From positions 434,001 through 498,000 of the forward strand of contig NZ_QGDB01000003.1 of assembly GCF_003149535.1 (NCBI RefSeq): DNA of 64,000 nucleotides. The letters are read 5' to 3'. The position numbers and the translations under genes were made by a program. Under the pieces are notes generated by a model that did no database searches, had not been told where the DNA came from, and saw only the letters and a program-made list of their open reading frames with translations. This document shows, piece after piece, positions 45,009-57,398 of the stretch (positions are counted from its first letter, which is position 1; each line of letters begins with the position of its first letter). The DNA is from Falsochrobactrum shanghaiense (GTDB lineage: Bacteria; Pseudomonadota; Alphaproteobacteria; Rhizobiales; Rhizobiaceae).

Positions 45009-46682
45009 TCTTAACCGGTTGAGAAAGACTGTCACTACCGGCTTCTTGCCCCATGTCTCATTTGCCGCAGCACGCACCGCCCGGCGCACGGATTCGCGAA
45101 CCACTTCGAGATCCTTGCGGCGTGCCCGCGGGATACTGTCGATGGCTTCGACTGCCGCATCGAGCAGAATATCCTCCATCAAATCGCCTTGCGCATCCTC
45201 TTCCGGAACGCCAAAAGCGACCAGATCGGGGTCTTCCAGCAGTTTGAAATCACGATCGAGCAGAACCGAAACGGCAACATGCCCGACATAGGCAAGCTTG
45301 CGGCGCTCAACCATGCCGATTTCGTCTTCATCGCCGATAAGCTTGCCGTCCTTATAGATGCGGCCCACAGGCGCTTCATCAATGATTTCGGCCTTACCCG
45401 GAGCCAGCCGCAGCATATCGCCGTCGCGTATCTGGACGACTTCCTCAATCCCTTCCATGGTGCCCAGCGCACCCTGCGCCACCAGATGTGCCGCTTCACC
45501 GTGCACCGGCACGAGGATTTTCGGACGAACCCAGGCATACATGCGCTTGAGTTCATTGCGGCGCGGGTGGCCGGAAACATGAACCAGCGCTTCGTCATCG
45601 CCGATCAGCTTGATGCCACGGTCGATAAGCTTGTTCTTGATGTCGAGAATGGCTTTTTCATTGCCGGGGATCGGGCGTGAGGAGAAAATCACCGTATCGC
45701 CCGGAGAAAGCGCCAGACTGCGCATTTCATCCCGCGCCAGTTTGGCAAGGGCCGCGCGCGGTTCTCCCTGACTGCCTGTAAGGATCATGACGATATTCTC
45801 GCGCGGGATATAACCATAATCCTCTTCGCTGAGAAATTCCGGCAATCCTTCCATATAGCCAAGCTCGCTGGCAACGGCGATGGTGCGCTTCATCGAACGG
45901 CCGACGACCAGAACCTGCCGACCGGCATCCCGCGCCGCTTCCGTGATCGAGCGTATTCGCCCCACATTGGAAGAAAAGGTCGTGATCGCCACGCGGCCGC
46001 GCGCGTTTTCGATCAATTCGCGCAGACTTTCACCCACCTCACGTTCCGAAGGCGATTCACCATCCCGCATGGCATTGGTCGAATCGCAGACCAGAGCCAG
46101 AACACCCTCGTCCCCAAGCGCGCGAAACCGCGCCTCGTTGATGAGCGGCCCCATTGCGGGATCGGGATCCATCTTCCAGTCACCGGTATGGATGACGGTG
46201 CCAAGCGATGTGGTTATTGCGAGCGAAACCGGTTCAGGAATGGAGTGGGTAACGGCCAGTGCCTCAAATTTGAAAGGCCCTATTTCAAACGTCTCGCCCG
46301 CCTTGAAAATCGTCACCGGAATTTCCGGCGCGCCAAATTCCGACTGGCGCTTGGCCTCAAGCAGGCCGGCGGTAAAAGGTGTTGCATAGACCGGCACCTT
46401 TAAACGCGGCCACAGGTCCAGCAGCGCGCCATAATGGTCTTCATGGGCATGGGTTATGACGATAGCGCGCAGATTGTGCTTTTCGGCCTCAAGAAAACGG
46501 ATGTCAGGCAGGATCAGGTCGGCGCCCGGATGTTCAGGCCCGGCAAAGCTTACACCCATATCGACGACAATCCATTCCCGGCTATGTTCCGGCCCGTAGC
46601 CATACATTGCGAGATTCATGCCGATCTCGCCAACGCCGCCAAGAGGCAGGAAAACGAATTGCGAGGATGATGAGCGGGGCAT
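45006..46682 (-). CDS. rnj: Ribonuclease J
   Basis: 558 residues. The metallo-beta-lactamase motifs are FLPLGGVGEIGMN, THAHEDHYGALLDLW (HxHxDH) and VIHTGDWKMDP. The beta-CASP part has TTFSSNVGRIRSI, ILTGSQGEPRAAL and VHVSGHPRRNEL. It is an endo- and 5'-3' exoribonuclease for rRNA and mRNA maturation. The TAA stop is supplied by the edge of the mosaic Bru-RS repeat. Confidence 0.94.
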   Translation of the reverse strand: MPRSSSSQFVFLPLGGVGEIGMNLAMYGYGPEHSREWIVVDMGVSFAGPEHPGADLILPDIRFLEAEKHNLRAIVITHAHEDHYGALLDLWPRLKVPVYATPFTAGLLEAKRQSEFGAPEIPVTIFKAGETFEIGPFKFEALAVTHSIPEPVSLAITTSLGTVIHTGDWKMDPDPAMGPLINEARFRALGDEGVLALVCDSTNAMRDGESPSEREVGESLRELIENARGRVAITTFSSNVGRIRSITEAARDAGRQVLVVGRSMKRTIAVASELGYMEGLPEFLSEEDYGYIPRENIVMILTGSQGEPRAALAKLARDEMRSLALSPGDTVIFSSRPIPGNEKAILDIKNKLIDRGIKLIGDDEALVHVSGHPRRNELKRMYAWVRPKILVPVHGEAAHLVAQGALGTMEGIEEVVQIRDGDMLRLAPGKAEIIDEAPVGRIYKDGKLIGDEDEIGMVERRKLAYVGHVAVSVLLDRDFKLLEDPDLVAFGVPEEDAQGDLMEDILLDAAVEAIDSIPRARRKDLEVVRESVRRAVRAAANETWGKKPVVTVFLNRLR

Positions 46683-46812
46683 AAGGCCTCCCTATTATTT
46701 TCAAATACAATTATGCCTGTGTTGAACCGACTGCCGATAGTTTGCAAGTCTGCAGGAAAGGTCGTCGGAGCAGTTTGTGCACAATATTTAGAGCGGTTGT
46801 TGGAAACGGTTA

Positions 46813-47643
46813 TCAGGAAACCGCTTTGATCGATGCCGCGGTTCCAAAATAAACATCACCTGCCGTCACGGTAAGACGCGTTCCATCGTCCTCGCGAATG
46901 ACAAGGCGGCAATCCGAATCGATGGTTTCAAACAGGCCTTCGACAATGCGTTCATTAAGGCGCATGGCTACGGGTTCTCCCACGCCATGCGCCCGCCTGA
47001 GCCAGTTGCTGCGTATGGCAGGCAGACCGCGTCCGCCATCCCAGATGCGGTAATAGTTGCACCAGGCATCTGACAAGGCCAGAAAGAGAGTGGCTGCATC
47101 GACATTGCAGCCCAGAGCGCGAAGCGACGCCGCCGGATAGGGCAAGCCTTCGGGGGCACCAACGACATTGGTTCCCATACCTATGGCAAGGCCAAGGCCG
47201 CGACCCGGCAAAATAGTCGATTCCAGCAAAATGCCCGAAAGCTTCGCGCCATCGATCAGCACGTCATTGGGCCATTTAAGCGCCAGTTTCACCCGTGCGG
47301 CTATATCCGGCGGCAAGACCGCTTCCACCGCATCGGCCAGGGCAAGACCCGCAACAAACCCCAGAGTGGCAGCGATTGCAGGCTCGAAACGCTCGACCAG
47401 AAGCAGCGTTGCAGCCAGATTTCCCTCTGGCGCCACCCATGTCCTGCCGCGTCGCCCGCGCCCGCTCTCCTGTCGCGGCGACACGAACCAGATATGGCCC
47501 GCATCACCGGCATTGGCGGCGGCGAGCGCTTCTGCGTTGGTCGAACCGACCACCGGGAAGGTTTCAAGCCGGTATCCCTGCATGAGAGCCACGGGCGCAA
47601 GCGCAAAATGCCCAGTACTGCCCGTGGTATCCGGCATATTCAT
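46813..47643 (-). CDS. birA: Biotin-[acetyl-CoA-carboxylase] ligase
   Basis: 276 residues if started at ATG 47643, just past the nuoN stop; ATG 47637 and 47583 are also possible and no start has a good ribosome site. The catalytic domain shows VGSTNAEAL, GRGRRGRTWVAPEG (biotinyl-AMP loop) and LKWPNDVLIDGAKLSGIL. There is no N-terminal DNA-binding domain, so this is a monofunctional ligase without the repressor role of E. coli BirA. It is probably translated from nuo read-through. Confidence 0.92.
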   Translation of the reverse strand: MNMPDTTGSTGHFALAPVALMQGYRLETFPVVGSTNAEALAAANAGDAGHIWFVSPRQESGRGRRGRTWVAPEGNLAATLLLVERFEPAIAATLGFVAGLALADAVEAVLPPDIAARVKLALKWPNDVLIDGAKLSGILLESTILPGRGLGLAIGMGTNVVGAPEGLPYPAASLRALGCNVDAATLFLALSDAWCNYYRIWDGGRGLPAIRSNWLRRAHGVGEPVAMRLNERIVEGLFETIDSDCRLVIREDDGTRLTVTAGDVYFGTAASIKAVS

Positions 47644-47644
47644 A

Positions 47645-49081
47645 TCAGAAGAATGTCCGGGCTGCGGTTTCGGCGAGTTTTCCAAGCCAGCCGCCGATCA
47701 GGCCGTAGAACAGGATAAATGCACCCGACACTGCCAGGGTCAGTCCCAGTTCTGTTGCGGGCCGCTCAAAACCACCTGCCGGCTCATCAAACCACATGAT
47801 CTTGATGATACGCAGATAATAGAAAGCACCCACGACCGAAGCGATAATACCAATGATTGCAAGCGGATAGAGACCGGCTTCAACGGCGGCCATGAAGGTG
47901 TACCATTTACCGAAGAAGCCCGCCAAAGGCGGAATACCGGCAAGGGAGAAGAGCAGCGCCGTCATGATGGTCGCCATCACCGGATTGGTGCGCGACAGGC
48001 CTGCCAGATCTTCGATCTGTTCGACATAGCCGTCCTTGGTGCGCATGCACAGGATAAAGGCAAAGCTGCCGAGCGTCATGGCCAGATAAATCGCCATATA
48101 CAGAAGCACGCCGCGAACGCCAAAAATCGTACCCGCCGCCAGTCCCACAAGAGCGTAGCCCATGTGGCTGATCGACGAATAGGCCATCAGGCGCTTGATA
48201 TTGCGCTGGCCGATAGCGGCAAAGGCACCCAGAACCATCGAAGCGATAGCGACGAAGGTGATGATCTGCTGCCAATCCTGCGTGACCGGAGCAAAAGCGC
48301 CGGAAACAACGCGCACGATCAATGCCATGGCCGCCATTTTTGGCGCGGCTGCGAAGAATGCCGTCACCGGCGTTGGCGCGCCCTCATAAACGTCGGGCGT
48401 CCACATATGGAATGGCACCGCCGAAATCTTGAAGCAAAGCCCTGCCAGGATAAAGACCAGACCGAAGACCAGTCCGAGCTGGCGATCGCCGCTCGCAATG
48501 GCGCTGGCGATTTCGGCAAAGCCGATATGCCCGGTAAAGCCATAGACGAGCGTGATACCGTAAAGCAGCATGCCGGAGGAGAGCGAACCGAGAACGAAAT
48601 ATTTCAGGCCCGCTTCCGTCGAGCGCAGATTCTCGCGATTGGATGCCGCCAGCACGTAAAGCGCCAGCGACTGCAATTCGAGGCCAAGGTAAAGCGTCAG
48701 CATATTGGACGCCGAAACCATGATGAGCATGCCGAGCGTGGAAAGAACAACCAGCACCGGGAACTCGAACTTGTCGAATTTTTCCTGCCGCGCAAAGCCG
48801 ACCGACATCACCAGCGTCACGATAGAGCCGATCAGCGTCAGCACCTTCATGAAACGTGCGAATGCGTCGTTGACGAAGCTATTGGCAAAAGCGGTCCCGT
48901 TATGCGGGAAGATGACGACAAGGGCCAGGGCCGCGATCAGAACGGCGACTGCAAGTCCATTGACGAGGGTAGAGGCGCGCTCTCCGGAGAACACGCCGAT
49001 CATTAGCAATGCCAGCCCGCTCAGCGCGAGGAGAACCTCGGGAGCTGCGAGAGACAGGGAAGCAATCAGGTCGGTTTGCAT
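47645..49081 (-). CDS. nuoN: NADH-quinone oxidoreductase subunit N
   Basis: 478 residues, about 14 hydrophobic spans, an antiporter-like proton pump subunit. Conserved intramembrane Lys/Glu residues lie in regions such as [50 protein letters not shown] and [12 protein letters not shown]. It is the last gene of the nuo operon. It is separated by 17 bp from nuoM and abuts birA. Confidence 0.97.
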   Translation of the reverse strand: MQTDLIASLSLAAPEVLLALSGLALLMIGVFSGERASTLVNGLAVAVLIAALALVVIFPHNGTAFANSFVNDAFARFMKVLTLIGSIVTLVMSVGFARQEKFDKFEFPVLVVLSTLGMLIMVSASNMLTLYLGLELQSLALYVLAASNRENLRSTEAGLKYFVLGSLSSGMLLYGITLVYGFTGHIGFAEIASAIASGDRQLGLVFGLVFILAGLCFKISAVPFHMWTPDVYEGAPTPVTAFFAAAPKMAAMALIVRVVSGAFAPVTQDWQQIITFVAIASMVLGAFAAIGQRNIKRLMAYSSISHMGYALVGLAAGTIFGVRGVLLYMAIYLAMTLGSFAFILCMRTKDGYVEQIEDLAGLSRTNPVMATIMTALLFSLAGIPPLAGFFGKWYTFMAAVEAGLYPLAIIGIIASVVGAFYYLRIIKIMWFDEPAGGFERPATELGLTLAVSGAFILFYGLIGGWLGKLAETAARTFF

Positions 49082-49098
49082 CGGGCCTTCGCCTTTAC

Positions 49099-50607
49099 TT
49101 ACTGCGCCAGCATAGCGCTGGCTGCATTGCCCAGCGCTGCTTCATATTGATTAACCAGAGCATGCACGGCACCTGCGGTCACATCCAGGACCGGTACCGG
49201 ATACACACCGAAGAAGATGGTGAGGACCACAAGCGGATAGAGGATCAGCTTCTCACGCGGGCTGAGGTCGAGAAGCGACTTGAGGCTTTCCTTCGTCAGC
49301 GCGCCAAATATCACCTTGCGATAGAGCCAGAGCGCATAGCAGGCCGAGAAGATCACGCCAGTCGTAGCAAAGAGTGCGACCCATGTGTTCACCTGGAAGG
49401 TGCCAAACAGGGTGAGGAATTCACCGACAAAGCCCGACGTGCCCGGAAGGCCCACATTGGCCATGGTGAAGACCATGAATGCGACGGCATATTTGGGCAT
49501 ATTGTTGACCAGACCGCCGAATGCGGCAATCTCGCGGGTATGCATGCGGTCATAGATTACGCCGACGCAGAGAAACAGGGCGCTCGATACGATACCATGC
49601 GAGAGCATCTGGAAGATCGCGCCCTGGATACCCTGTTCATTGGCCGCGAAGATGCCCATCGTCACATAGCCCATATGGGCGACCGACGAATAGGCGATCA
49701 GCTTCTTCATGTCGTCCTGCACCAGCGCGACGAGCGAGGTGTAGATGATCCCCACGACCGACAGGGCGAAAATGAAGGGCGCAAAATCTGCGGATGCCAG
49801 CGGGAACATCGGCAATGAGAAGCGCAGGAAGCCATAGCCGCCGAGCTTGAGCAGGATACCGGCCAGAATGACCGAGCCTGCCGTTGGCGCCTCGACGTGC
49901 GCGTCGGGCAACCATGTATGCACCGGCCACATCGGCATCTTCACCGCAAAGGATGCAAAGAAGGCCAGCCAGAGCCATGTCTGCATATTTGCCGGGAAAT
50001 CGTGCTGAAGCAGTTCCACAATGTTCAGCGTACCTGCCTGCCAGTACATCGCCATGACAGCGATCAGCATCAGCACCGAACCCAGCAGCGTGTAGAGGAA
50101 GAACTTGAAGCTTGCATAAACGCGCCGCTTGCCGCCCCACACGCCGATGATGATAAACATCGGAATAAGGCTTGCCTCGAAGAACACGTAGAACAGGAAC
50201 AGGTCAAGCGCGCAGAACACGCCGATCAGAAGCGTTTCCAGAATAAGGAACGCGATCATATATTCCTTGACGCGCTTGTCGATCGACACCCAGCTCGCCA
50301 GAATGCAGAACGGCATGAGGAAAGCCGACAGGACGACGAAAAGCATCGAAATGCCGTCAACGCCCATATGGTACGAAATACCGCTATCGAACCAGCCGAC
50401 CTGCTCGACCATCTGGAAGCCGGGGTTGGAATTATCGAACCCGGCCCAAACGACCAGTGAAAGAATGAAAACGAAAACCGTGGTCAGCAACGCAACATTC
50501 TTGATGTTGCGGCGTGCGGCTTCGCTGTCATCCTTGATGAGAAGGATCAACAAGGCGCCGACGAGCGGCAGAAATGTGACCGTAGAAAGAATTGGCCAGT
50601 CGGTCAT
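49099..50607 (-). CDS. nuoM: NADH-quinone oxidoreductase subunit M
   Basis: 502 residues, polytopic and antiporter-like. Typical pieces are [39 protein letters not shown] (key Glu), [21 protein letters not shown] (key Lys) and [14 protein letters not shown]. It pumps protons in the membrane arm of complex I. Its start overlaps the nuoL stop by one base. Confidence 0.97.
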   Translation of the reverse strand: MTDWPILSTVTFLPLVGALLILLIKDDSEAARRNIKNVALLTTVFVFILSLVVWAGFDNSNPGFQMVEQVGWFDSGISYHMGVDGISMLFVVLSAFLMPFCILASWVSIDKRVKEYMIAFLILETLLIGVFCALDLFLFYVFFEASLIPMFIIIGVWGGKRRVYASFKFFLYTLLGSVLMLIAVMAMYWQAGTLNIVELLQHDFPANMQTWLWLAFFASFAVKMPMWPVHTWLPDAHVEAPTAGSVILAGILLKLGGYGFLRFSLPMFPLASADFAPFIFALSVVGIIYTSLVALVQDDMKKLIAYSSVAHMGYVTMGIFAANEQGIQGAIFQMLSHGIVSSALFLCVGVIYDRMHTREIAAFGGLVNNMPKYAVAFMVFTMANVGLPGTSGFVGEFLTLFGTFQVNTWVALFATTGVIFSACYALWLYRKVIFGALTKESLKSLLDLSPREKLILYPLVVLTIFFGVYPVPVLDVTAGAVHALVNQYEAALGNAASAMLAQ

Positions 50608-52598
50608 CAGAAAGAGCTCCCGAGCATCATCCAGGTGACGAGCGCGGCGACGCCGATCAGCATCGCGAATGCGTAATGATAAAGGTATCCGGACTGCATT
50701 TTCACAACGCGGCTCGTAACATCGAGTACGCGCGCCGATATGCCATCAGGTCCGAGGCCGTCAATGATCCGTCCATCGCCCCACTTCCAGAACACGCGGC
50801 CAAGCCAGCGTGCCGAACGCACGAAGAGGAAGTCATACAGCTCGTCAAAATACCACTTGTTCAAAAGGAACTGGTAGAGGCCGCGATGACGGGCTGCGAG
50901 ATCCTTCGGAATCTGCGGCGAACGGATGTAGAAGAGCCAGGCGGTGATGAAACCGATCACCATCGCAATGAATGGCGACAGCTTCACCAGCAGCGGAACA
51001 TGGTGATATTCCTCGACAAGCTGGTTGCCCGGCAGCGTGAACAACGCACCCTTCCAGAATTCAGCATAGTCATGGCCGAAAAAGTAATCCTTGAAGATGA
51101 AACCGGCAAACAGGGCGCCAGCACCAAGAAGGAACAGCGGCACCAGCATAACCGGTGGCGAGTCATGAACATGATGCATGACTTCTGCGGAAGCGCGCGG
51201 CTTGCCGTAGAATGTCAGGAAGATCAGACGCCAGGAATAAAAGCTCGTGAACAGGGCCGCGATCACCAGCAGCCAGAAGGCATAGCCGCTTGCAGCGCTG
51301 TGCGAGGCGAAAACCGACTCGATGATAGCGTCCTTGGAGAAGAAACCGGCTGTACCGATAACGGTTCCGGGGACGCCGACGCCAGTAATGGCGATGGTGC
51401 CGATAATCATCATCCAGTAGGTTGTAGGGATAAGCTTGCGCAGACCGCCCATGCGGCGCATGTCCTGCTCGTCCGAAACCGCATGAATGACCGATCCCGC
51501 ACCAAGGAACAGCAGGGCCTTGAAGAAAGCATGCGTGAAGAGGTGGAATACGGCTGCGCCATAGGCGCCGACGCCAAGCGCTGCGAACATATAGCCGAGC
51601 TGCGAACAGGTCGAATAGGCGATGACGCGCTTGATGTCGTTCTGAACCAGTGCAACCGTTGCGGCAAAGAATGCCGTCGAGGCACCGATGATCGTGACAA
51701 TCAGCAGAGCGTCCGGCGAAAGTTCAAAGAGCGGCGACATGCGCGCGACCATGAACACACCCGCCGTCACCATGGTTGCGGCATGAATGAGCGCCGAAAC
51801 CGGCGTCGGGCCTTCCATGGCGTCGGGCAGCCAGGTATGCAGCAGAAGCTGTGCGGACTTGCCCATCGCGCCGAGGAAAAGCAGCAGGCAGACGACGGTG
51901 AGCGCGGTTTCCCTGTGCAGTTCATAGCCGAGGAAATTCAGCACGATCTGTCCGGCATCTGCAGAACCTTCTGCCGGAAGATAGTTGGCCGCGGCAGCAA
52001 AGATCGTACCGAAATCGACGGACTGGAACAGTGCGAACACGCCGAAGATGCCGAGCAGGAAGCCGAAGTCGCCAACGCGGTTGACCACGAAAGCCTTCAT
52101 CGCCGCAGCATTTGCGGAAGGACGCTGGAACCAGAAACCGATCAGCAGATAGGATGCCAGACCCACGCCTTCCCAGCCGAAGAACATCTGCACCAGATTG
52201 TCGGCCGTCACCAGCATGAGCATCGCGAAGGTGAAAAGCGACAGATAGGCGAAGAAACGCGGACGGTGCGGATCGTGATGCATATATCCAATCGAATAGA
52301 TATGCACCAGAGCCGAAACCGAATTGATGACGACGAGCATCACGCCCGTCAGCGTATCGATGCGCAGCGACCAGTTAAAGGAAAGAGCGCCTGAGGTTAC
52401 CCATTCAAGAACCGGAAGGCGGATAATTTCCGTCTCGCCAAGCGGAACCTGAAAAAATGCGATCCAGGAGAAAACCGCAACGATGACCATCAGGCCGGAA
52501 GTGATGTATTCGCTCGCTTTGGCTCCGATCTTGTTGCCGAAAAGGCCAGCAATCAGGAAGCCGATAAGCGGAAGGAAGACGATCGCGGAATAGAGCAT
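50607..52598 (-). CDS. nuoL: NADH-quinone oxidoreductase subunit L
   Basis: 663 residues, the largest antiporter-like subunit. Motifs are [48 protein letters not shown] (key Glu), [33 protein letters not shown] in order (key Lys), and [16 protein letters not shown]. The C-terminal lateral helix follows. It lies eight bases from nuoK. Confidence 0.97.
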   Translation of the reverse strand: MLYSAIVFLPLIGFLIAGLFGNKIGAKASEYITSGLMVIVAVFSWIAFFQVPLGETEIIRLPVLEWVTSGALSFNWSLRIDTLTGVMLVVINSVSALVHIYSIGYMHHDPHRPRFFAYLSLFTFAMLMLVTADNLVQMFFGWEGVGLASYLLIGFWFQRPSANAAAMKAFVVNRVGDFGFLLGIFGVFALFQSVDFGTIFAAAANYLPAEGSADAGQIVLNFLGYELHRETALTVVCLLLFLGAMGKSAQLLLHTWLPDAMEGPTPVSALIHAATMVTAGVFMVARMSPLFELSPDALLIVTIIGASTAFFAATVALVQNDIKRVIAYSTCSQLGYMFAALGVGAYGAAVFHLFTHAFFKALLFLGAGSVIHAVSDEQDMRRMGGLRKLIPTTYWMMIIGTIAITGVGVPGTVIGTAGFFSKDAIIESVFASHSAASGYAFWLLVIAALFTSFYSWRLIFLTFYGKPRASAEVMHHVHDSPPVMLVPLFLLGAGALFAGFIFKDYFFGHDYAEFWKGALFTLPGNQLVEEYHHVPLLVKLSPFIAMVIGFITAWLFYIRSPQIPKDLAARHRGLYQFLLNKWYFDELYDFLFVRSARWLGRVFWKWGDGRIIDGLGPDGISARVLDVTSRVVKMQSGYLYHYAFAMLIGVAALVTWMMLGSSF

Positions 52599-52605
52599 TT
52601 GCCCG

Positions 52606-52914
52606 TCAACCTTTCATAACATTGACGTCTTCCACCGCGATGGAGCCGCGATTACGGAAGAAAACAACGAGAATTGCCAGACCGATTGCCGCTTCAGCAG
52701 CCGCAACGGTCAATACGAAAAGTGCGAAGACCTGTCCGACCAGATCGCCGAGAACAGAGGAAAACGCCACGAAGTTGAGATTGACCGACAGCAGAATCAG
52801 TTCGACCGACATCAGGATGATGATGACGTTCTTGCGGTTCAAAAAGATACCGAAAACGCCAAGCGTGAAAAGAATGGCTGAAACGGTCAGATATTGAGCA
52901 ATACCGATTTCCAT
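52606..52914 (-). CDS. nuoK: NADH-quinone oxidoreductase subunit K
   Basis: 102 residues from ATG 52914 ([13 protein letters not shown]); an upstream extension is unsupported. Three hydrophobic spans. The two functional glutamates appear in [15 protein letters not shown] and in [14 protein letters not shown]. It is part of the E-channel at the membrane arm. It is placed four bases after nuoJ. Confidence 0.97.
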   Translation of the reverse strand: MEIGIAQYLTVSAILFTLGVFGIFLNRKNVIIILMSVELILLSVNLNFVAFSSVLGDLVGQVFALFVLTVAAAEAAIGLAILVVFFRNRGSIAVEDVNVMKG

Positions 52915-52918
52915 ATGC

Positions 52919-53542
52919 TTATCCTCTGATGCCTTTGCCGGATTCAACCTGTTTGATCTCAATCGCCGTCTCGGGCGTACGTGCGACCTGAGCCGGGATG
53001 GACTGGCGCTTGACGTTCGGCTTGTGCCGCAGCGTCAGAACGATCGCGCCGATCATAGCTACCAGAAGGATCAAACCGGCAATCTGGAACTGGAAGACGA
53101 AATCCGTGTAAAGAACGTCACCCAAAGCGGCAGTGTTGGAGCGTTCGGCAAGATCGGGAATTGGAATAACGCCCTCGCCCAGCGTCGGCGCGAACAAGGG
53201 GCTTGCAAATACGACGATCAGCTCACCCAGCAGGATCAGGCCGACCAGAGCCCCTATCGGTGCATATTGCAAGGCACCGCGCTTGAGCTCCGCGAAGTCG
53301 ACATCCAACATCATGACGACGAAGAGGAACAACACCGCCACAGCGCCGACATAAACGACCAGCAGGATCATGGCGAGGAATTCCGCCCCGGCCAGCAGGA
53401 ACAATGCCGCTGCGTTGAAAAAAGTGAGGATCAGAAACAGCACCGAATGCACCGGGTTGCGCGCCGCGATCACCATGAACGCGCTCGCGACCATGATGAA
53501 AGCGAACAGATAGAAAAACGCTGCCGCAATACCTGTTAGCAT
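52919..53542 (-). CDS. nuoJ: NADH-quinone oxidoreductase subunit J
   Basis: 207 residues from ATG 53542, with GGGGG upstream; ten extra in-frame codons lie further up. Five hydrophobic spans, with the conserved [30 protein letters not shown] in the third. A polar C-terminal tail follows. The gap to nuoI is unusually long for this operon (209 bp). Confidence 0.96.
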   Translation of the reverse strand: MLTGIAAAFFYLFAFIMVASAFMVIAARNPVHSVLFLILTFFNAAALFLLAGAEFLAMILLVVYVGAVAVLFLFVVMMLDVDFAELKRGALQYAPIGALVGLILLGELIVVFASPLFAPTLGEGVIPIPDLAERSNTAALGDVLYTDFVFQFQIAGLILLVAMIGAIVLTLRHKPNVKRQSIPAQVARTPETAIEIKQVESGKGIRG

Positions 53543-53751
53543 GGGGAACCCCCAACACCTTTCCGTGAGCAAAACCCTATTGCCTTGCCCGCTTTATTCT
53601 TGTTTGCCGCGAAAAACTCGCGAAACCCGTATTTCGGCCTGAACCGGGCTTGCCCCGGCTTTGGCCATCTTTCCGGCACGGTTCCGATCTTGATCAAATC
53701 AATGGAACCGCACCCACCTGTCGTTCTCATTCCTGTGCAGATGCAGACCGA
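53543..53751 (-). other. 209-bp gap inside the nuo operon
   Basis: The gap holds two short inverted repeats (CCGGG...CCCGG at about 53647-53661 and CGAAA-CCCGTA-TTTCG at about 53623-53638) and no convincing gene. Other nuo junctions are mostly below 20 bp. Confidence 0.55.
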
Positions 53752-54243
53752 TCAACGATACGGCGCATCCATTGCTATGTTGCGCGCAATCTCGCGCTCC
53801 CAGCGATCACCATTGGCGAGAAGCTTTTCCTTGTCATAGTAAAGCTCTTCGCGTGTTTCGGTGGCGAACTCGAAATTGGGGCCTTCGACGATGGCATCCA
53901 CCGGACAGGCTTCCTGGCAGAAGCCGCAATAAATGCACTTCACCATATCGATGTCGTAACGCACCGTGCGGCGGGTGCCGTCATTGCGGCGCGGGCCGGC
54001 CTCGATGGTGATGGCCTGCGCCGGGCAGATCGCCTCGCACAATTTGCAGGCGATGCAGCGTTCCTCACCGTTGGGATAACGGCGCAGCGCATGCTCGCCG
54101 CGAAAACGCGGCGAAACAGGGCCTTTTTCATGCGGATAGTTCAGCGTCGGCTTGGGGGCGACGAACTGGCGCATGCTCAGAAAGAACGCAGCGACGAATT
54201 CCTTGAGCAGGAGCGATTTGGCCGCTTGAGCGATTGAAGCCAT
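53752..54243 (-). CDS. nuoI: NADH-quinone oxidoreductase subunit I
   Basis: 163 residues. Two ferredoxin-type motifs, [12 protein letters not shown] and [12 protein letters not shown], bind clusters N6a and N6b. It connects the peripheral arm to NuoB. An N-terminal amphipathic stretch precedes the clusters. It starts 12 bp after nuoH. Confidence 0.97.
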   Translation of the reverse strand: MASIAQAAKSLLLKEFVAAFFLSMRQFVAPKPTLNYPHEKGPVSPRFRGEHALRRYPNGEERCIACKLCEAICPAQAITIEAGPRRNDGTRRTVRYDIDMVKCIYCGFCQEACPVDAIVEGPNFEFATETREELYYDKEKLLANGDRWEREIARNIAMDAPYR

Positions 54244-54255
54244 TGTCTTTACTCC

Positions 54256-55299
54256 TTACGCCAGACCGAAAACTTTGAGGAAGGTTGCCGTGGCAACCAC
54301 CATGAACAACGAGATTGGCAGAAACACTTTCCAGCCCAGACGCATCAACTGGTCATAGCGGTAGCGCGGGACGATCGCCTTTGCCATCGCAAAGAGGAAG
54401 AAGCAGAAGCAGAGCTTGAGCATGAACCAGATGATGCCCGGCACCCAGTTGAGGAACCACACATCCACCGGAGGCAGCCAGCCGCCAAGGAACAGAACGG
54501 TCATCAGGGCGCACATCAGCGTGATGGCCACATATTCGCCAAGGAAGAACAGCAGGAACGGCGTGGACGAATACTCGATCATATGACCGGCCACGAGTTC
54601 CGATTCCGCTTCGACCAGATCGAAAGGCGGACGGTTCGTTTCAGCGAGCGCCGAAATATAGAAGATCACGAACATCGGGAACAGGCAGAGCCAGTTCCAG
54701 TCGAGGAACGATCCCGGCAGGCCAAGCATGGTGCCAAGGCCCGTGCTCTGCGACAGGACGATGTCCGTCAGATTGAGCGAGCCGACCGTCAGCAGCACTG
54801 TGACGATGACAAAGCCGATGGACACTTCATAGGAAACCATCTGTGCCGCGGAGCGAAGCGCGCCGAGGAACGGATATTTCGAATTGGAGGCCCAGCCGCC
54901 CATGATCACGCCGTAAACTTCAAGCGAAGATATGGCGAAGATATAGAGAATACCGACATTGATATTGGCGACAGCCCAGCCCTCATTGACCGGAATGACC
55001 GCCCATGTCGCCATTGCCAGAACCGCCGAGATGAAAGGCGCCAGCAGGAATACGGCCTTGTTGGCGCCCGAAGGGATGATCGGCTCCTTGAAGACGAACT
55101 TGAACAAGTCCGCAAAAGCCTGGAACAATCCCCATGGACCGACCACGTTGGGGCCGCGGCGCAGCTGCACCGCCGCCCAGATCTTGCGGTCCGCATAAAG
55201 CAGATAGGCCACAACGATCAGCAATACGACAAGCATGACGACCGACTTCAGCGCTATGATAAGCGTCGGCAAGACGTATGCTGCAAAAATTCCTTCCAT
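54256..55299 (-). CDS. nuoH: NADH-quinone oxidoreductase subunit H
   Basis: 347 residues and about eight spans. The conserved [26 protein letters not shown] loop and [19 protein letters not shown] line the quinone chamber. It anchors the peripheral arm in the membrane. The 17-bp gap to nuoG has a weak ribosome site. Confidence 0.97.
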   Translation of the reverse strand: MEGIFAAYVLPTLIIALKSVVMLVVLLIVVAYLLYADRKIWAAVQLRRGPNVVGPWGLFQAFADLFKFVFKEPIIPSGANKAVFLLAPFISAVLAMATWAVIPVNEGWAVANINVGILYIFAISSLEVYGVIMGGWASNSKYPFLGALRSAAQMVSYEVSIGFVIVTVLLTVGSLNLTDIVLSQSTGLGTMLGLPGSFLDWNWLCLFPMFVIFYISALAETNRPPFDLVEAESELVAGHMIEYSSTPFLLFFLGEYVAITLMCALMTVLFLGGWLPPVDVWFLNWVPGIIWFMLKLCFCFFLFAMAKAIVPRYRYDQLMRLGWKVFLPISLFMVVATATFLKVFGLA

Positions 55300-55316
55300 T
55301 ATTCCGTCTCTCCGCC

Positions 55317-57398
55317 TTACTCAGCCGCTTGTTGGAAGCCGCCGGCCGCAAGCGCCGAGCATTCGGCCATCACGGCGGAAGCGCGGGCAATCGGGTTCGT
55401 CAGATAAAAATCCCTCACCGGCGAGACGAATGCGTCGTCGCCCGGATGGGAAGCCTTGCCTGCCAGTGCGACCAGATCGTCAGCCGAAGCAGGCGTAATG
55501 GCATCGATCGCCATCATATGCGGATAATCCGCATAGAGCCGGGCGCGAAGCTGCGCCAGTGAATCGAATGGCAGGCGCTTGGCCAGAGCGTCGGAAAGCG
55601 CGCGCAGGATGGCCCAGTCTTCCTTTGCCTCGCCCGGCGCGAAACCGGCACGGTTGCCCATCTGCACACGGCCTTCGGTGTTGAGCCATGTACCCGACTT
55701 CTCCGTATAGGCTGCGCCCGGCAGGATCACGTCCGCCGAGTGCGCACCGGCATCGCCATGCGTGCCGATATAGACCACGAAGCTCGAACCCTTGGCCGTC
55801 ATGTCGAGTTCATCCGCGCCAAGCAGGAAGACCACGTCGAGATTGCCCAGCATGTCACGCGCCGACTTGCCGCCCTCGCCCGGCACGAAGCCGAGGTCCA
55901 GAGCACCAACGCGCGAAGCGGCAGTGTGCAGCACCGAGAAGCCGTTCCACTCGTCCTTGATTGCGCCGACGTCCTGCGCGAGCTTGGCTGCGGTGGAAAG
56001 CACTGCACGGCCATTTTCGCCTATGAGCGCGCCCTGACCGATAATGATCAGCGGGCGCTCAGCCTTGGCAAGCACATCGCGGAAGGCATTCTTGCCTGCA
56101 GCAATTGCTGCCAGCGTCTCAGCACCTGCGCCAAGATATTCGTAATCGTAGCGCAACTCAGCCTTTTCACCGATCAGGGCGACCGGGAAATGGCCCATGC
56201 GCTGACGCTTGCGGATGCGCGCGTTCAGAACGGCAGCCTCAATGCGCGGATTGGAACCGATGATGAGCAAAGCATCAGCGTTTTCAATGCCTTCAATCGT
56301 CGAGTTGAAGAGATAGGTCGCGCGACCCAGAGCCGGATCGAGCGCTGTGCCATCCTGACGGCTATCGATATTGGCCGAGCCAAGCGAGGTCATCAGGTTT
56401 TTAAGAGCGTAGATTTCTTCCACGGAAGCCAGATCGCCCGCAACAGCGCCGATCCTGTCACCGGCAGTTGCCGAAACCTTCTCCGCAATCGCTGCGAAGG
56501 CTTCCGGCCAGTTTACCGCGACCAGACGACCGTTCTTGCGCACATAAGGCCGGTCAAGACGCTGTGTGCGCAGGCCATCCCAGATGAAGCGGGTCTTATC
56601 CGAAATCCATTCCTCGTTGACGTGTTCATTGACGCGCGGGAGGACACGCATCACTTCACGGCCACGGGTATCCACCCGGATATTGGAACCGACTGCATCC
56701 ATCACATCGATGGATTCTGTCTTGTTCAATTCCCAGGGGCGCGCCTGAAACGCATAAGGACGCGAGGTCAGCGCACCGACCGGGCAAAGGTCGATCACGT
56801 TGCCCTGCAATTCCGAGGTCATTGCGCTTTCGAGATAGGTGGTGATTTCGGCATCTTCACCACGACCGATCAGGCCCAGTTCCGAAATCCCGGCCACTTC
56901 CGTCGTAAAGCGGACGCAGCGCGTGCAGTGAATGCAGCGCGTCATCACGGTCTTCACCAAGGGGCCGATATATTTATCTTCGACGGCGCGCTTGTTTTCG
57001 CGGAAGCGCGAACCATCGGTGCCGAAGGCCATCGCCTGATCCTGCAAGTCACATTCGCCGCCCTGATCGCAGATCGGGCAGTCGAGCGGGTGATTGATGA
57101 GCAGAAACTCCATCACGCCTTCGCGTGCCTTCTTGACCATGGGCGTGTTGGTGAAGATTTCAGGCGCTTCACCGTTCGGGCCGGGGCGCAGATCGCGCAC
57201 GCCCATTGCACAGGATGCCGCCGGCTTCGGCGGTCCGCCCTTCACTTCAACCAGGCACATGCGGCAGTTTCCAGCGATGGAAAGCCGTTCATGAAAACAG
57301 AAACGCGGAACTTCCGCGCCCGCCGCTTCGGCAGCCTGAAGGAGCGTATAGTGATCGGGAACCTCGATCTCTGTGCCGTCTACCTTAATATTTGCCAT
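55317..57398 (-). CDS. nuoG: NADH-quinone oxidoreductase subunit G
   Basis: 693 residues, the mitochondrial-like short form. An N-terminal ferredoxin-like [2Fe-2S] region contains [20 protein letters not shown]. It is followed by a His-ligated [4Fe-4S] region with [14 protein letters not shown] and [10 protein letters not shown], then a molybdopterin-oxidoreductase-like domain without the cofactor site. It passes electrons from NuoF towards NuoI. Confidence 0.97.
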   Translation of the reverse strand: MANIKVDGTEIEVPDHYTLLQAAEAAGAEVPRFCFHERLSIAGNCRMCLVEVKGGPPKPAASCAMGVRDLRPGPNGEAPEIFTNTPMVKKAREGVMEFLLINHPLDCPICDQGGECDLQDQAMAFGTDGSRFRENKRAVEDKYIGPLVKTVMTRCIHCTRCVRFTTEVAGISELGLIGRGEDAEITTYLESAMTSELQGNVIDLCPVGALTSRPYAFQARPWELNKTESIDVMDAVGSNIRVDTRGREVMRVLPRVNEHVNEEWISDKTRFIWDGLRTQRLDRPYVRKNGRLVAVNWPEAFAAIAEKVSATAGDRIGAVAGDLASVEEIYALKNLMTSLGSANIDSRQDGTALDPALGRATYLFNSTIEGIENADALLIIGSNPRIEAAVLNARIRKRQRMGHFPVALIGEKAELRYDYEYLGAGAETLAAIAAGKNAFRDVLAKAERPLIIIGQGALIGENGRAVLSTAAKLAQDVGAIKDEWNGFSVLHTAASRVGALDLGFVPGEGGKSARDMLGNLDVVFLLGADELDMTAKGSSFVVYIGTHGDAGAHSADVILPGAAYTEKSGTWLNTEGRVQMGNRAGFAPGEAKEDWAILRALSDALAKRLPFDSLAQLRARLYADYPHMMAIDAITPASADDLVALAGKASHPGDDAFVSPVRDFYLTNPIARASAVMAECSALAAGGFQQAAE

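Noticed and set aside
47168-49006. A 612-codon plus-strand frame opposite birA and nuoN
   Set aside because: Antisense shadow; low-complexity, charged product with no motif.
50592-52394. A 600-codon open frame on the plus strand opposite nuoL
   Set aside because: It is antisense to a certain nuoL. Its product is rich in Arg, His, Glu and Gln, typical of a reverse-strand shadow of a GC-rich membrane protein gene. No ribosome site or family motif.
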